A stretch of DNA of 33,008 nucleotides from Planctomycetaceae bacterium. Its GTDB lineage: Bacteria; Planctomycetota; Planctomycetia; Pirellulales; Thermoguttaceae. The notes beneath the pieces are model-generated. The model was not told the origin of the DNA, did no database searches, and worked only from the letters and a program-made list of their open reading frames with translations. Position numbers and translations under genes: made by a program. The stretch spans positions 1-33,008 of the forward strand of contig JAJFUI010000338.1 of assembly GCA_021372555.1 (NCBI GenBank), written 5' to 3'. This document shows positions 24,345 to 32,984 of the stretch, piece after piece. Position 1 is the stretch's first letter; the number at the start of each line of letters is the position of its first letter.

Positions 24345-25183
24345 TGCCGCCGCCACAGCCGTGTAACGAGCGCGACGGCCAAATAGACCGCCCCCGCGAT
24401 TAGGATAATCACGGGCCCGCTGGGTAGGTCCAGCGGATAACTCACGGCGAGCCCGGTCGTCACGAACAACATCGAGCAGAGCACGGCTACCAGCATCATC
24501 TGCCAGAGCCGCTGGGCGAAATGGCCGGCCACGGCCGCTGGCAGCGTTAGCAGTGCGATGACCAGCACGATTCCCACCACACGGACCAGCAACACGACCG
24601 TCAGCGCCGTCAAACAGAGCAGCAGCAGGTAGTACAACTTGACCTTAACCCCCCGCAGCTCGGTGAATTCGTCGTCGAAGCAGACTGCCAGTAGCTTCGG
24701 GTAAAATCCCAAGCCCAGCGCCACGACCACCACGTCCATTACCGCCACGAGCCACACGTCCTGCGCGGAAATCAGCAGGATGTCGCCGAACAGGTAACTC
24801 ATCGCGGGCCCGACGTAGCCAGGCGTTTTTGCGAAGAACAGCAGCCCTACAGCCATGCCGACGGCCCACATGGCGCTGATCACGGTGTCTTCACGCTGCC
24901 GAGCGTAGAGGCTGACCATTCCGATGATCACCGCAGACAACAATGCCGCAGCCATTGCCCCGTAGAGTGGATCGCACCACTTCAGACCTTGCGCCACGTT
25001 GAGGTAATAGGCTGCGCCGATGCCGCCGAGCACGCAGTGGGAGATAGCCGCCGCGATATACGTGATTCGCCGCGTCACGACGTAGGAGCCCACCACGCCG
25101 AGCGACACACTTGCCAGCAACCCGACAATCAGCGCGTATCGGAGAAAGGGCGCCTCATGGATCGCTCGAAAGAAGTCAATCAT
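24341..25183 (-). CDS. Metal ABC transporter permease (ZnuB/MntB type)
   Basis: A 280-residue integral membrane protein with eight or more hydrophobic segments, the membrane channel of a zinc/manganese/iron uptake transporter of the ABC-3 family. The N-terminal GLLASVSLGVVGSYVVTRRI, the SHCVLGGIGAAYYLN loop and SYLFGDIL are characteristic of the family. LLVRVVGIVLVIALLTLPAA is also diagnostic. It is the last gene of the operon and overlaps the upstream ATPase gene by eight bases, so coupled translation is likely. The metal cannot be told from the permease alone. Confidence 0.93.
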   Translation of the reverse strand: MIDFFRAIHEAPFLRYALIVGLLASVSLGVVGSYVVTRRITYIAAAISHCVLGGIGAAYYLNVAQGLKWCDPLYGAMAAALLSAVIIGMVSLYARQREDTVISAMWAVGMAVGLLFFAKTPGYVGPAMSYLFGDILLISAQDVWLVAVMDVVVVALGLGFYPKLLAVCFDDEFTELRGVKVKLYYLLLLCLTALTVVLLVRVVGIVLVIALLTLPAAVAGHFAQRLWQMMLVAVLCSMLFVTTGLAVSYPLDLPSGPVIILIAGAVYLAVALVTRLWRRH

Positions 25184-25943
25184 GGATGGGCCCCAAATGG
25201 GAAAACTCGTCGTGGTGCACCATGCGAACTTCGCCGCCGTAAAGGTCGTGAATCACCTGTCCGCTGACCTGGCTGGTCGGATGGACCACCACCCGGCGGT
25301 TGACGCAAATCACGCTCTCGACGAACCCCGACACGAAGCCAAGGTCGTGCGACACCATGACGATTGTCATCCGCTGGTTCAACTCACGGAGCAGTTCCAG
25401 GAGCCGCGCTTCGACCAGCGAATCGACGTTCGAGGTCGGCTCGTCGAGGAGCAGCAAGTCGGGCTTGCAACAGAGCGCTCGGGCGATCAGCACCCGCTGC
25501 CGCTGTCCGCCCGACAGGGCCGCGAATGGCTGCCGGCCAAAATCCTTCATGCCGACTTCGTCGAGGGCGTCGATTGCCGCCTGGCGGTCTGCTCGGCCAT
25601 GCCAGCCCGTGAGGCCGCTTAGTCCGCGCTGCCCGAGCCGCCCCATCAACACAATGTCCATGACGCTGACCGGGAATAGCGGGTCGTACTGTGCATGCTG
25701 GGGCATGTAACCGATCCGCTGCCGAGATCGCCGCGGCGGCTCGCCGAATAGCAGAACCTCGCCGTGTTGCGGCGTCAGCAGGCCAAGGATCAGTTTGATT
25801 AGCGTCGTCTTGCCGCCGCCATTGGGCCCCACGACGCAAACCGCTTGGCGGGCCGCTATCGAAAAACTCACGTCTTCCAATACCGGCGGTCCGCCGTAGG
25901 AAAACATGACATCGTTCAACGAGATTACCGGTTCATTCGGCAT
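25176..25943 (-). CDS. Metal ABC transporter ATP-binding protein (ZnuC/MntA type)
   Basis: A 255-residue ATPase that powers the metal importer from the cytoplasmic face. Walker A is GPNGGGKTT (39-47), the Q-loop lies in GYMPQHAQYDP, the ABC signature is LSGGQRQR (143-150), Walker B is LLLLDEPTSN (163-172), and the H-loop is MVSHDLGF. The QYDPLFPVSVMDIVLMG segment is typical of zinc/manganese-type ATPases. The start at 25943 lies three bases after the stop of the binding-protein gene, so the two are probably translated together. Confidence 0.95.
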   Translation of the reverse strand: MPNEPVISLNDVMFSYGGPPVLEDVSFSIAARQAVCVVGPNGGGKTTLIKLILGLLTPQHGEVLLFGEPPRRSRQRIGYMPQHAQYDPLFPVSVMDIVLMGRLGQRGLSGLTGWHGRADRQAAIDALDEVGMKDFGRQPFAALSGGQRQRVLIARALCCKPDLLLLDEPTSNVDSLVEARLLELLRELNQRMTIVMVSHDLGFVSGFVESVICVNRRVVVHPTSQVSGQVIHDLYGGEVRMVHHDEFSHLGPIHD

Positions 25944-25946
25944 AGA

Positions 25947-27074
25947 TCACGATTGCCCGCAACGGACGCCGGAGGTAAAGCACGACGGAGACGCGGAGAG
26001 AAACGAAGGCGCCTCACGGACGCAAAGGGGAGTGGGAGACGAAGACAACGAAGGCGAAAATGAACTGAGCGACAATCTGGAAGCAGACTGATTGCGCAGC
26101 CCTTCTTTCAGTCCATTCCTTGCGCCTTCGCGCCTTGGTGCCAGCCCTTCTGTATTGCTGTCTCCGTGCCTCCGTGGTGTCTCGGCCTGAAACGACTTCT
26201 CAATTTTCGTCGCAATGTCGACCAGGTCTCTGAGGACGTCTCCGCCGAGTCCATTGATTAGAACGACCCGGCCGCCGATCTCTTTAGCCACCACCTCGGC
26301 GCTGTGTGGATCAAACTCCGGTTGAACGAACACGGCCTTGATGCCTTCGGCCTTGGCTTTCTCGATCAGCGCCCGAAGCTGCTTTGGCGCCGGCGGACGA
26401 CCGCCTTCCTCGACGGCCTCTTCCTTCAACCCATACGCGTCGGCAAAATAACCAAACCCGGGATGAAAGACGAGGAACGACCGGCCGCGATACGGTGCCA
26501 GCATTGTCGCGATCTGACGGTGCGTTGCCTCGATTTTCGCGACCAACGAGTCCAGATGCCGCTGGTAATCCGCGGCGTGAATCGGATCGGCCGCGGAGAG
26601 CCCGGCCGCGATATTCTTTGCCGCGATCTTTAGGTACGCCGGCGAAAGCCAGACGTGCGGGTCGGGCTCGCCGCCTTCGGCGTGATGGCCATGGCCGCAG
26701 CCTTCGATCATACGCTTCTTGATTCCCTTGCCGACGTCGACCAGGGTCAGTTGCGGATTCCCTTCCCGGATCTTTTGCAGAAGCGCGACCTCGAACGGCA
26801 TTCCGATTTCGAAAAACAGCTTCGCCCTGGCAATCGCCATCGCCTGTCGCGGTGTCGGCTCGAACGTGTGCGGGTCTTGGCCCGGCTGCACCAGCACGTC
26901 GACCGCGACATGCTTCCCGCCGATCTGCTCGACAAGATAGGCGACCGGCGGAATGCCTGCGAAGACGGGCACCCGGGCCTCGTCGCGACGCTCGCTGGTC
27001 GAGCCCCCGCAACTCGCCAGTAGCAACAACGCGGGGATGGCGAGAAACTTGTAGGATGCGAGCGTCGGCTTCAT
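25947..27074 (-). CDS. Metal-binding lipoprotein of an ABC importer (ZnuA type) with an anomalous C-terminal tail
   Basis: A 375-residue periplasmic solute-binding lipoprotein that captures the metal. The lipobox is LASC, with Cys22. Metal-ligand histidines are visible: His69 (GQDPHTFEP), His140 (PDPHVWLSP) and His204 (VFHPGFGYF); the acidic fourth ligand probably lies in VQPEFDPHSAE (251-260). A short His loop (GCGHGHH, 126-131) favours zinc. The normal fold ends near residue 295 (DLVDIATKIEKSF). The last 80 residues, low-complexity and rich in Ser, Arg and Pro, are encoded by a fold-back repeat (25950-26189) and are not part of the family. The ATG at 27074 overlaps the regulator stop (ATGA), so translation is likely coupled; GAGGG lies nine bases before it. 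Confidence 0.92.
   Translation of the reverse strand: MKPTLASYKFLAIPALLLLASCGGSTSERRDEARVPVFAGIPPVAYLVEQIGGKHVAVDVLVQPGQDPHTFEPTPRQAMAIARAKLFFEIGMPFEVALLQKIREGNPQLTLVDVGKGIKKRMIEGCGHGHHAEGGEPDPHVWLSPAYLKIAAKNIAAGLSAADPIHAADYQRHLDSLVAKIEATHRQIATMLAPYRGRSFLVFHPGFGYFADAYGLKEEAVEEGGRPPAPKQLRALIEKAKAEGIKAVFVQPEFDPHSAEVVAKEIGGRVVLINGLGGDVLRDLVDIATKIEKSFQAETPRRHGDSNTEGLAPRREGARNGLKEGLRNQSASRLSLSSFSPSLSSSPTPLCVREAPSFLSASPSCFTSGVRCGQS
25981..26179. repeat. Fold-back repeat invading the end of the ZnuA-like gene
   Basis: CACGACGGAGACGCGGAG (25981-25998) and CTCCGTGCCTCCGTGGTG (26162-26179) are inverted copies matching at 15 of 18 positions. Further related wording lies inside (GAAGGCGCCTCACGGACG; GCGCCTTCGCGCCTTGGTG). 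Repeats of the ACGGAGACACGGAG type are, from memory, widespread in planctomycete intergenic DNA. Here the element is read through as coding sequence because it contains no in-frame stop. Confidence 0.6.
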
Positions 27075-27361
27075 TCGTGATGGCCCTCGTTCTGGCGTTC
27101 TTCCCCGCCGGCTTCGCAGACCAGGTGCAGGGCGTGGCAATCTGCGCACTCCGCCAGGGCGTGATGCTCGGCAAACCTTAACCAGTGCTTCCGCTGATCG
27201 GGCGTCAGAATCCCGCTCCCTTTGCACAGCGGGCAGACACTGTCGAGCGCGGCCAGTATCGCCGCGCGGATGAACTCCGACCGGTTCGGAATGCCGCTCA
27301 TTGCCTGAAGCAGCGGTTCGTCTGCCTTAAATGTGACAATTTCTTGCTTTTTCCCGGTCAT
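27071..27361 (-). CDS. Ribbon-helix-helix protein with a cysteine/histidine metal-site domain; candidate metal-responsive regulator
   Basis: A 96-residue protein. Residues 6-41 (QEIVTFKADEPLLQAMSGIP, then NRSEFIRAAILAALD) match the CopG/NikR ribbon-helix-helix DNA-binding fold, with the NRSEFIRAAI helix typical of it. The C-terminal half holds CPLC (Cys43, Cys46) and CADCHALHLVC (Cys72, 75 and 82; His76, His79), plus a His-rich stretch AEHHAL and a HH end, which together could bind a metal. It is the first gene of the operon and its stop overlaps the ZnuA-like start (ATGA). A perfect palindrome lies 18 bases upstream. I infer an autoregulating metal sensor. It is not a Zur/Fur or MntR family member. 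The ATG at 27361 starts the domain. Confidence 0.78.
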   Translation of the reverse strand: MTGKKQEIVTFKADEPLLQAMSGIPNRSEFIRAAILAALDSVCPLCKGSGILTPDQRKHWLRFAEHHALAECADCHALHLVCEAGGEERQNEGHHE

Positions 27362-27379
27362 GGCTCGCCTTGCGGGTTT

Positions 27380-27394
27380 TAATACATCGTATTA
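27380..27394 (-). promoter_or_regulatory. Perfect palindrome TAATAC-N3-GTATTA; candidate operator of the metal operon
   Basis: Two perfect 6-bp half-sites separated by three bases, 18 bases before the start codon of the RHH regulator. On the minus strand GTATTAAAA at its right edge could serve as part of a -10 element, so a bound repressor would block RNA polymerase. RHH dimers bind such inverted half-sites. The A/T-rich half-sites stand out in otherwise GC-rich DNA. Confidence 0.5.
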
Positions 27395-27499
27395 CCGCCG
27401 CCCCGACTCGTCTACCCCCGAGCGGGGAAATCGGCTACTAATATCGTTTCGCGGCCGGACCACGCCCTTTGATGGCCGCCGTTCACGGAAGATATCTCA

Positions 27500-28291
27500 A
27501 TGCTCCAAGCCGCACCGAAGCTCCGCATCCGCTCGACCAGCCAGATCATTATTCCTGCCCGGCTAGCCTCGACGAGGTTGCCGCGGAAGCTGCTGCTCCG
27601 CGAAACGGGCAAGCCGCTGATCCAGCACACCTACGAGGCGGCGCGACGATCCAAACATGCGGCCGGCGTTTGCGTAGCGACCGACGCCGCTGAAATCTTT
27701 GACGCCGTCCGCGAGTTTGGCGGAGAAGTGGAAATGACCGATCCGGCTGCGCCGAGCGGCACGGATCGGGTTGCGCAGCTTGCGCGGCGAATGGTTGACG
27801 TCGAGATCATCGTGAACGTCCAGGGCGACGAGCCGGAAATCGCCGGCCGGTCCATCGACCTGGCTATCGAGCTTCTTGAAGAGAACCCTTCGGCCGTGAT
27901 GAGCACCTTGGCGACGCCGATCCGCTCGCGCCATCAACTGGAAGACGCCTCCTGCGTGAAAGTCGTTTTCGACGCCGCCGGCCGCGCGATGTATTTTAGC
28001 CGCAGCGTAGTTCCCCGCCCACGGCAATGGGACGACGCCCTGCTCACGTCGAGTCCTCCAACGTTCTATCAGCACGTGGGGCTCTACGCCTATCGCCGCG
28101 ATTTCCTGCTGCAATTGGCCGCCATGCGTCCGTCGCCGTTGGAGCAGGTCGAAAAGCTCGAACAACTCCGCGTCCTGGAAGCCGGTCATTCGATCCTGGT
28201 GGGCGTCATCGACGAGTCCACCTTTGGCATCGACACGCCCGAGGATTATCAGGCGTTCGTTGCGAAGCGGCCGCATCGGACATCTGGTTAA
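27500..28291 (+). CDS. kdsB: 3-deoxy-manno-octulosonate cytidylyltransferase (CMP-KDO synthetase)
   Basis: Cytosolic enzyme that activates KDO with CTP to CMP-KDO for lipopolysaccharide inner core synthesis. The 263-residue protein shows IIIPARLASTRLPRKLLL (nucleotide loop), CVATDAAEIFD, PSGTDRVAQ, VNVQGDEPEI, MSTLATPI, YFSRSVVPRPR, FYQHVGLYAYRRDFL and LEQVEKLEQLRVLE. All are standard KdsB motifs. The ATG at 27500 has GGAAG eight bases upstream. The gene is divergent from the metal operon and shares a 138-base control region with it. No other KDO gene is in the window. Confidence 0.95.
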   Translation: MLQAAPKLRIRSTSQIIIPARLASTRLPRKLLLRETGKPLIQHTYEAARRSKHAAGVCVATDAAEIFDAVREFGGEVEMTDPAAPSGTDRVAQLARRMVDVEIIVNVQGDEPEIAGRSIDLAIELLEENPSAVMSTLATPIRSRHQLEDASCVKVVFDAAGRAMYFSRSVVPRPRQWDDALLTSSPPTFYQHVGLYAYRRDFLLQLAAMRPSPLEQVEKLEQLRVLEAGHSILVGVIDESTFGIDTPEDYQAFVAKRPHRTSG

Positions 28292-28339
28292 CGGCCGTCC
28301 GCATTGGGGTCTGTCCCCTTCGGCACGACCATTCACACT

Positions 28340-28368
28340 TTGCCATGCCCAGTGCGCCCCGCTACAAT
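28340..28368 (+). promoter_or_regulatory. Sigma-70-type promoter for the secreted glycoside-hydrolase-like gene
   Basis: TTGCCA (28340-28345) and TACAAT (28363-28368) are each one base from consensus and exactly 17 bases apart. Transcription would start near 28375, about 20 bases before the GTG start at 28396. This excludes the ATG at 28345 as a start on this transcript, because it lies inside the -35/-10 region. Confidence 0.6.
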
Positions 28369-28395
28369 GGCGGCAAACCCGCTGGAGGTCTGACT

Positions 28396-30651
28396 GTGAC
28401 GAATCGCAAATGGTTGCTCTCTCTGTTGCTGCTGACATCGCTGGCTTGCCCCGTGGGCCAGCTTTCGGCCGTTGAACTCGACTCGGCCGTCGTCCCGCTG
28501 CTCAAGCGGTCGTTCTTCGAGGGACGCGAGTATTTCGTGTTGCGGAGCGGTCGGGCGAAGATGGTCGTCCAGGCCGACAAGGCCGACCTTGGCCCCGCCT
28601 TCACGTATCTGCTGTTCGACGCGGAGAACAGCAAGCAGACCAAGCTCAAGGAGCGGGCCCTGAACTTCGCCGACGGACAGGGCCTGGTCAACAGTGCGTT
28701 GGAGGTCGTGCTCGGCGGCCACGCCTTCACCGCCCTGGGCCATCAGACCGAAACCCGCTGGACCACCGTCGACGGCATCCCCGCCGTCGAAGCCGTGTGG
28801 TGGGCCGGCGGGCTCCGCGTGACGGAACGGATCTTCGCACTGGTCGGCGAAAACGCCTTCGTGCGGCGTGTCCAGCTTGAGTCGGTGAACCTCGCCGGGG
28901 CGGAAAATGTAACCTTGCGTTTCTCGCTTCCGCCGGGCCAGCACCTCAGCAAGGACGGCATTGTCGCGTGGGTGACTACAGTCGCCAGCGCCGAACCTGC
29001 GTCGGCGAAGGAGGCAACAGAGAAGCAGCCGGAGAAATTTGTAAGCAAATGGAATCCGATGCTGGTACTCACCACACGCGGCGCCCAGCCTCACCGTGCG
29101 AACGAGAAGGACGGGGTGCTAGAAGTCGGTCCGCTGGCGCTGTCGCCCGGCCAGTCAGCGTCGGTGGACACCATTCTGCACGTCAGAGATGGTGCCAAAC
29201 GCGATGTAATCGCCCTGCCCGACGATCTTGCTCAAGACGACCAACATGTGGACGGCGCTATTGCAAAGACCCGCAACCGCTGGACGGGAGCGTCCTCAGT
29301 CACCACTAGCGACGTCCTGCTCCGGGACATCTTCGACCATGCGCGATTCGGTTTGGCGGGCATGGTCGCTGACAACGGCACGATGGACGCTGGCATGTTC
29401 GAGTACGGGGACCAATGGGTTCGCGATACGTCGAACACTCTGCTCGGTATGGTTCATGCGGGCCAGTTTGAACTTGCCCGTGCCGGCTTCGAGCACGTGC
29501 TGAAGGACCTTGTCCGTGATGACGGCGCCCCGATGACGGCCGGGGCGTTCGACGACCCGGACCAGGAAGAGTTCGACCAGATGGGCGAGCTGATTCATGC
29601 CCTAAAAGCCTACCGCGACTGGAGCGGCGACGATTCCCTGATTCGCCAATACCGCACGAAGCTGCGGGCCATGGTCGAGCGGCCGCTTAATCCGACGTTC
29701 CGCGACTCGTCGGCAATGCTCCACAATCGCCGGGAGTATTGGGAGCGGACGCTCGACGACGGTTACGAATTGGTATATCAGACATACCTCGTGCGCGGGC
29801 TGCGCGACGCCGCGGACTTAGCCGTGCCGCTGGACGCGTCGGATCGCGCCGCCCCTTGGCGAGCTGAGGCGGACCGCACCCTGACGGCCATGCTGTCTCA
29901 TCCGACCCTTGCCTTGGTGGAGAACGGCCGGCTCATTAAGCGGCGAGGCCCGGATGGTCGCCGCATCAAGGAGGTGCCCGGCTGGGGAAAGCCTGACGTG
30001 CCTGGGCAGTCCGAGAAGATCCATCTTTCGGATCCCGACACAGGGACGGCGCTACCGATCGCGCTAGGGATCGTGGACCCACGCTCGCCGTTGGCACGCA
30101 AGACGCTGGACGAACTGGAATCGCTGTGGAACGCTCGCTGGTTCGGCGGGGGCTACGATCGCTATCACAGTAGCGGCCAAGGCGACCAGCCTGGGCCGTG
30201 GCCGTTCGCCAGTTGCTTCGTGATGCGTGCCCAGCATGACGCGGGTCGGCTGGATGGCAGCCGTCGGACGCTCGAGTGGCTCGCCACTGTGCAAGGCGGC
30301 CGCACCGGCGCCTGGTTTGAGGAAATCCCGCTCATCCGCTCGACGACGCCCGGCGTGCTCCCCTGGATTTCCGGCGAAGTCAGTCTCTTTGTGGTCCGAC
30401 ACGTACTGGGCGTGCGTTTTGAGGGCGATCGCATGGTCCTCAAGCCGGCGCTCTATCCGAACAGCCCGCCGGTGAAAGCCGATTTGCGTTTTCGCAAGGC
30501 CCGACTCCGACTGGAAGTTGGCGGCAGCGGTCCGGTGCAGTTCGCCGAGTTGGACGGGCATCGCATCGAGCCCGACCGCGACGGCGCGATTCGTGTGCCC
30601 GCCGATTTTGCCGGTGGCGTGGTCGTGATACGGACCGCCGCGTCTAAATAG
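28396..30651 (+). CDS. Secreted six-hairpin (alpha/alpha-barrel) glycoside-hydrolase-like protein
   Basis: A 751-residue exported protein. The GTG at 28396 has a GGAGG Shine-Dalgarno eight bases upstream and a promoter just before it; the frame is open further left, overlapping kdsB, but those starts are not credible. The signal peptide (WLLSLLLLTSLACPVGQLSA) runs to about residue 26. A beta-rich N-terminal part (about 30-290) precedes a helical barrel (about 300-690) with FEYGDQWVRDTSNTLLGMVH, RYHSSGQGDQPGPWPFASCF and TGAWFEEIP. A small beta C-terminus follows (VLKPALYPNSPPVKADLRFR). The layout is that of GH15/GH63/GH65/GH94-like enzymes; Asp/Glu in YGDQWVRDT and WFEEIP are candidate acids. 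Substrate and exact family are not clear. Confidence 0.7.
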   Translation: MTNRKWLLSLLLLTSLACPVGQLSAVELDSAVVPLLKRSFFEGREYFVLRSGRAKMVVQADKADLGPAFTYLLFDAENSKQTKLKERALNFADGQGLVNSALEVVLGGHAFTALGHQTETRWTTVDGIPAVEAVWWAGGLRVTERIFALVGENAFVRRVQLESVNLAGAENVTLRFSLPPGQHLSKDGIVAWVTTVASAEPASAKEATEKQPEKFVSKWNPMLVLTTRGAQPHRANEKDGVLEVGPLALSPGQSASVDTILHVRDGAKRDVIALPDDLAQDDQHVDGAIAKTRNRWTGASSVTTSDVLLRDIFDHARFGLAGMVADNGTMDAGMFEYGDQWVRDTSNTLLGMVHAGQFELARAGFEHVLKDLVRDDGAPMTAGAFDDPDQEEFDQMGELIHALKAYRDWSGDDSLIRQYRTKLRAMVERPLNPTFRDSSAMLHNRREYWERTLDDGYELVYQTYLVRGLRDAADLAVPLDASDRAAPWRAEADRTLTAMLSHPTLALVENGRLIKRRGPDGRRIKEVPGWGKPDVPGQSEKIHLSDPDTGTALPIALGIVDPRSPLARKTLDELESLWNARWFGGGYDRYHSSGQGDQPGPWPFASCFVMRAQHDAGRLDGSRRTLEWLATVQGGRTGAWFEEIPLIRSTTPGVLPWISGEVSLFVVRHVLGVRFEGDRMVLKPALYPNSPPVKADLRFRKARLRLEVGGSGPVQFAELDGHRIEPDRDGAIRVPADFAGGVVVIRTAASK

Positions 30652-30695
30652 CAGCCGTAGGGCCTGTGGTTGCACGTGTTGCGGGCTGCCGCCGG

Positions 30696-31166
30696 TCAAG
30701 CCGCTGGCGACCGAATCGCCGTCTGACGCCGGTCATTTGGCGGGGGATGTGTTTCCATTGCGCTTGTGATCTTCGCTTCCCATTTGCCGTCGCGGCCCGG
30801 CGTCAGCGTACCGGCGTAATGGCCGATAAAGCCGGGGCCTGATACTGGAATGGAAAACGTGCGGTCTGTCATGTTGACACGGCAGGTGGCGATCGAGAAA
30901 CGACCGTCCGCGAAAACCTCGATCGGGACGGTGCGCAGATCGGGCAGCGTCATCTTCAAGTAGTGCAGATTTCCGGCCGCGACCATTTCGACGAGGGCCG
31001 CGCGCACCGCTTCGCGTTCTCGTCGTTGCAGTTCCCTCCTGGTGGCGAGCCAACTGCAAATCAAGGCGTCAATCAGCACGACCGCCAGCAGACTCCGGAG
31101 TCGATACTGGAACCAGCGAAGTCTTCTCGGCTTCGTCGCATCGGATTTTGCGGCTTGTGTCACCAT
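30696..31166 (-). CDS. Small single-pass membrane protein of a planctomycete type
   Basis: A 156-residue protein starting at the ATG at 31166. The segment [20 protein letters not shown] at about residues 16-35, with the following ICSWLA, is the FQYxLRSLL membrane anchor seen at the start of many small planctomycete proteins. After it comes a charged helix ([20 protein letters not shown]), then a compact beta-rich domain (about 80-150: [20 protein letters not shown]...[19 protein letters not shown]). Function is unknown. An upstream extension to 31259 is possible but would overlap the pyrG promoter region. It converges with the glycoside-hydrolase-like gene and diverges from pyrG. Confidence 0.65.
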   Translation of the reverse strand: MVTQAAKSDATKPRRLRWFQYRLRSLLAVVLIDALICSWLATRRELQRREREAVRAALVEMVAAGNLHYLKMTLPDLRTVPIEVFADGRFSIATCRVNMTDRTFSIPVSGPGFIGHYAGTLTPGRDGKWEAKITSAMETHPPPNDRRQTAIRSPAA

Positions 31167-31289
31167 TCCGGCGACATTATACGCCCCGCTCGTCGTTGCA
31201 CCCACTGCTGCGGTACCTTCCCCGTTCGGCCTCGTCGTTTTACAATAGGTCCTTTGCACGGAGGACCTTCAGCAACACCTTTTGCTTCC

Positions 31290-32918
31290 ATGACCAAGCA
31301 CATATTCGTCACCGGAGGGGTGGTCAGCTCCCTCGGTAAGGGACTCACCAGCGCGTCGATCGGCATGCTTCTTGAGCAACGCGGTTTGCGGCTCCGCATG
31401 CAGAAGCTTGATCCTTATATCAACGTCGATCCGGGCACGATGAGCCCGTACCAGCACGGCGAAGTCTACGTGCTCGACGACGGCAGTGAGACGGATCTCG
31501 ATCTCGGCCACTACGAGCGATTCACCGACAGCGTCCTGAACCGCGACTCGAACTACACGACCGGGCAGATCTATCTTTCGGTGATCGAAAAAGAGCGACG
31601 GGGCGAGTACCTCGGCCAGACGGTCCAGGTGATCCCGCACGTCACCAACGAGATCAAAGCCGCGCTGAACAAGGCGGCTACGCCCGACGTCGATGTCGTG
31701 ATCCACGAGATCGGCGGCACCGTCGGCGACATCGAAAGCCAGCCGTTTCTCGAAGCCATCCGCCAGTTCTCGCTCGACGTTGGCAAAGAGAACTGCCTTT
31801 ATATCCATTTGACGCTGGTGCCCTACCTTAAGGCGGCGGCCGAACTGAAGACCAAGCCGACGCAACACTCCGTCGGCCAGTTGCGGCAGATCGGTATCCA
31901 GCCCGACATCCTTGTTTGCCGCACGGAGCGGTCGCTCAGCCGCGACGATCGGGCGAAGATCGCCCTGTTTTGCAACATCCCGATCGAAGCCGTCATCGAG
32001 GAAAAGGACAAAGACTTCTCGGTCTACGAAGTGCCGATGAGCCTGGTCGAGCACGGCATGGACGAACTAATCGTCCGTAAGCTGCAACTCAAGGCCGGTG
32101 CGTTGAATCTCGATCGCTGGCGCGACCTGCTGCACCGGCTTCGCAACCCCCAGCATGAAATTACGATCGCCGTGGTCGGCAAGTACGCCGAGCACCGCGA
32201 CGCCTACAAGTCGATCTACGAGGCGCTGGACCACGCCGGTGTGCATCACCGGGCGCAGATCCGCATCCAGCGAATCCACAGCGAAGCCGTCGAACGCGAT
32301 GGAGCGGAGCGACTTCTCTCCGGCGTCAATGGCATCCTCGTGCCCGGTGGATTCGGCGAGCGGGGCATCGAGGGGAAGCTGGACGCGGTCGAGTTTGCCC
32401 GCACCCGCGGCATTCCGTTCTTCGGCATTTGCCTCGGCATGCAGTGCGCGGTGGCAGAGTTTGCGAGGAACCAGCTGGGGCTGGAAAGGGCCAACTCGAG
32501 CGAATTCGACAAGGACACGCCTCACCCGGTCATTTGCCTTCTCGACGAGCAAAAGACGATCACCGACAAGGGCGGCACCATGCGGCTCGGCGCCCAGCCG
32601 ACGCGTCTGAGCCCCGACAGCAAAGCCGCGGCATGCTACGGCGCGACCGACATTTCGGAACGTCATCGTCACCGCTACGAGTTCAATAACGTCTATCGCC
32701 AGCAGTTTGTCGCTGGCGGCATGCGATTTGCCGGAACGAGTCCGGATGGATCGTTGATCGAGGTTGTTGAATTGCCAGACCACCCCTGGTTCATCGGCGT
32801 TCAGTACCACCCGGAGTTCAAATCGCAGCCGACCAAAGCCCATCCGCTGTTCGCCGGCTTCATCGGCGCCGCCATCCGACACCACAACGCGGGGCAGGAT
32901 AAGGCGGCCGCGCAATAG
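31290..32918 (+). CDS. pyrG: CTP synthase
   Basis: Cytosolic enzyme that aminates UTP to CTP with ATP and glutamine; it also supplies CTP for the IspD and KdsB reactions encoded in this window. It has 542 residues, the usual length. The N-terminal synthetase domain starts [20 protein letters not shown] (P-loop) and includes [30 protein letters not shown] and [11 protein letters not shown]. The C-terminal class I glutaminase domain has the nucleophile in FGICLGMQ and the His-Glu pair in YHPEF. The ATG at 31290 begins the conserved protein; the longer frame from 30963 is not conserved. No clear Shine-Dalgarno is visible. A TACAAT box lies at 31241-31246. Confidence 0.97.
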   Translation: MTKHIFVTGGVVSSLGKGLTSASIGMLLEQRGLRLRMQKLDPYINVDPGTMSPYQHGEVYVLDDGSETDLDLGHYERFTDSVLNRDSNYTTGQIYLSVIEKERRGEYLGQTVQVIPHVTNEIKAALNKAATPDVDVVIHEIGGTVGDIESQPFLEAIRQFSLDVGKENCLYIHLTLVPYLKAAAELKTKPTQHSVGQLRQIGIQPDILVCRTERSLSRDDRAKIALFCNIPIEAVIEEKDKDFSVYEVPMSLVEHGMDELIVRKLQLKAGALNLDRWRDLLHRLRNPQHEITIAVVGKYAEHRDAYKSIYEALDHAGVHHRAQIRIQRIHSEAVERDGAERLLSGVNGILVPGGFGERGIEGKLDAVEFARTRGIPFFGICLGMQCAVAEFARNQLGLERANSSEFDKDTPHPVICLLDEQKTITDKGGTMRLGAQPTRLSPDSKAAACYGATDISERHRHRYEFNNVYRQQFVAGGMRFAGTSPDGSLIEVVELPDHPWFIGVQYHPEFKSQPTKAHPLFAGFIGAAIRHHNAGQDKAAAQ

Positions 32919-32984
32919 CGGGCGGCAATAACGTCCATTCGCCACTGTAATCTGGAAACCAGTTCTGCCAGCGGAGAATCCACG

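Noticed and set aside
27071..27394. A Zur or Fur box at the metal operon
   Set aside because: The palindrome TAATAC-N3-GTATTA does not match the usual Zur/Fur 7-1-7 pattern, and the linked regulator is of the RHH type.
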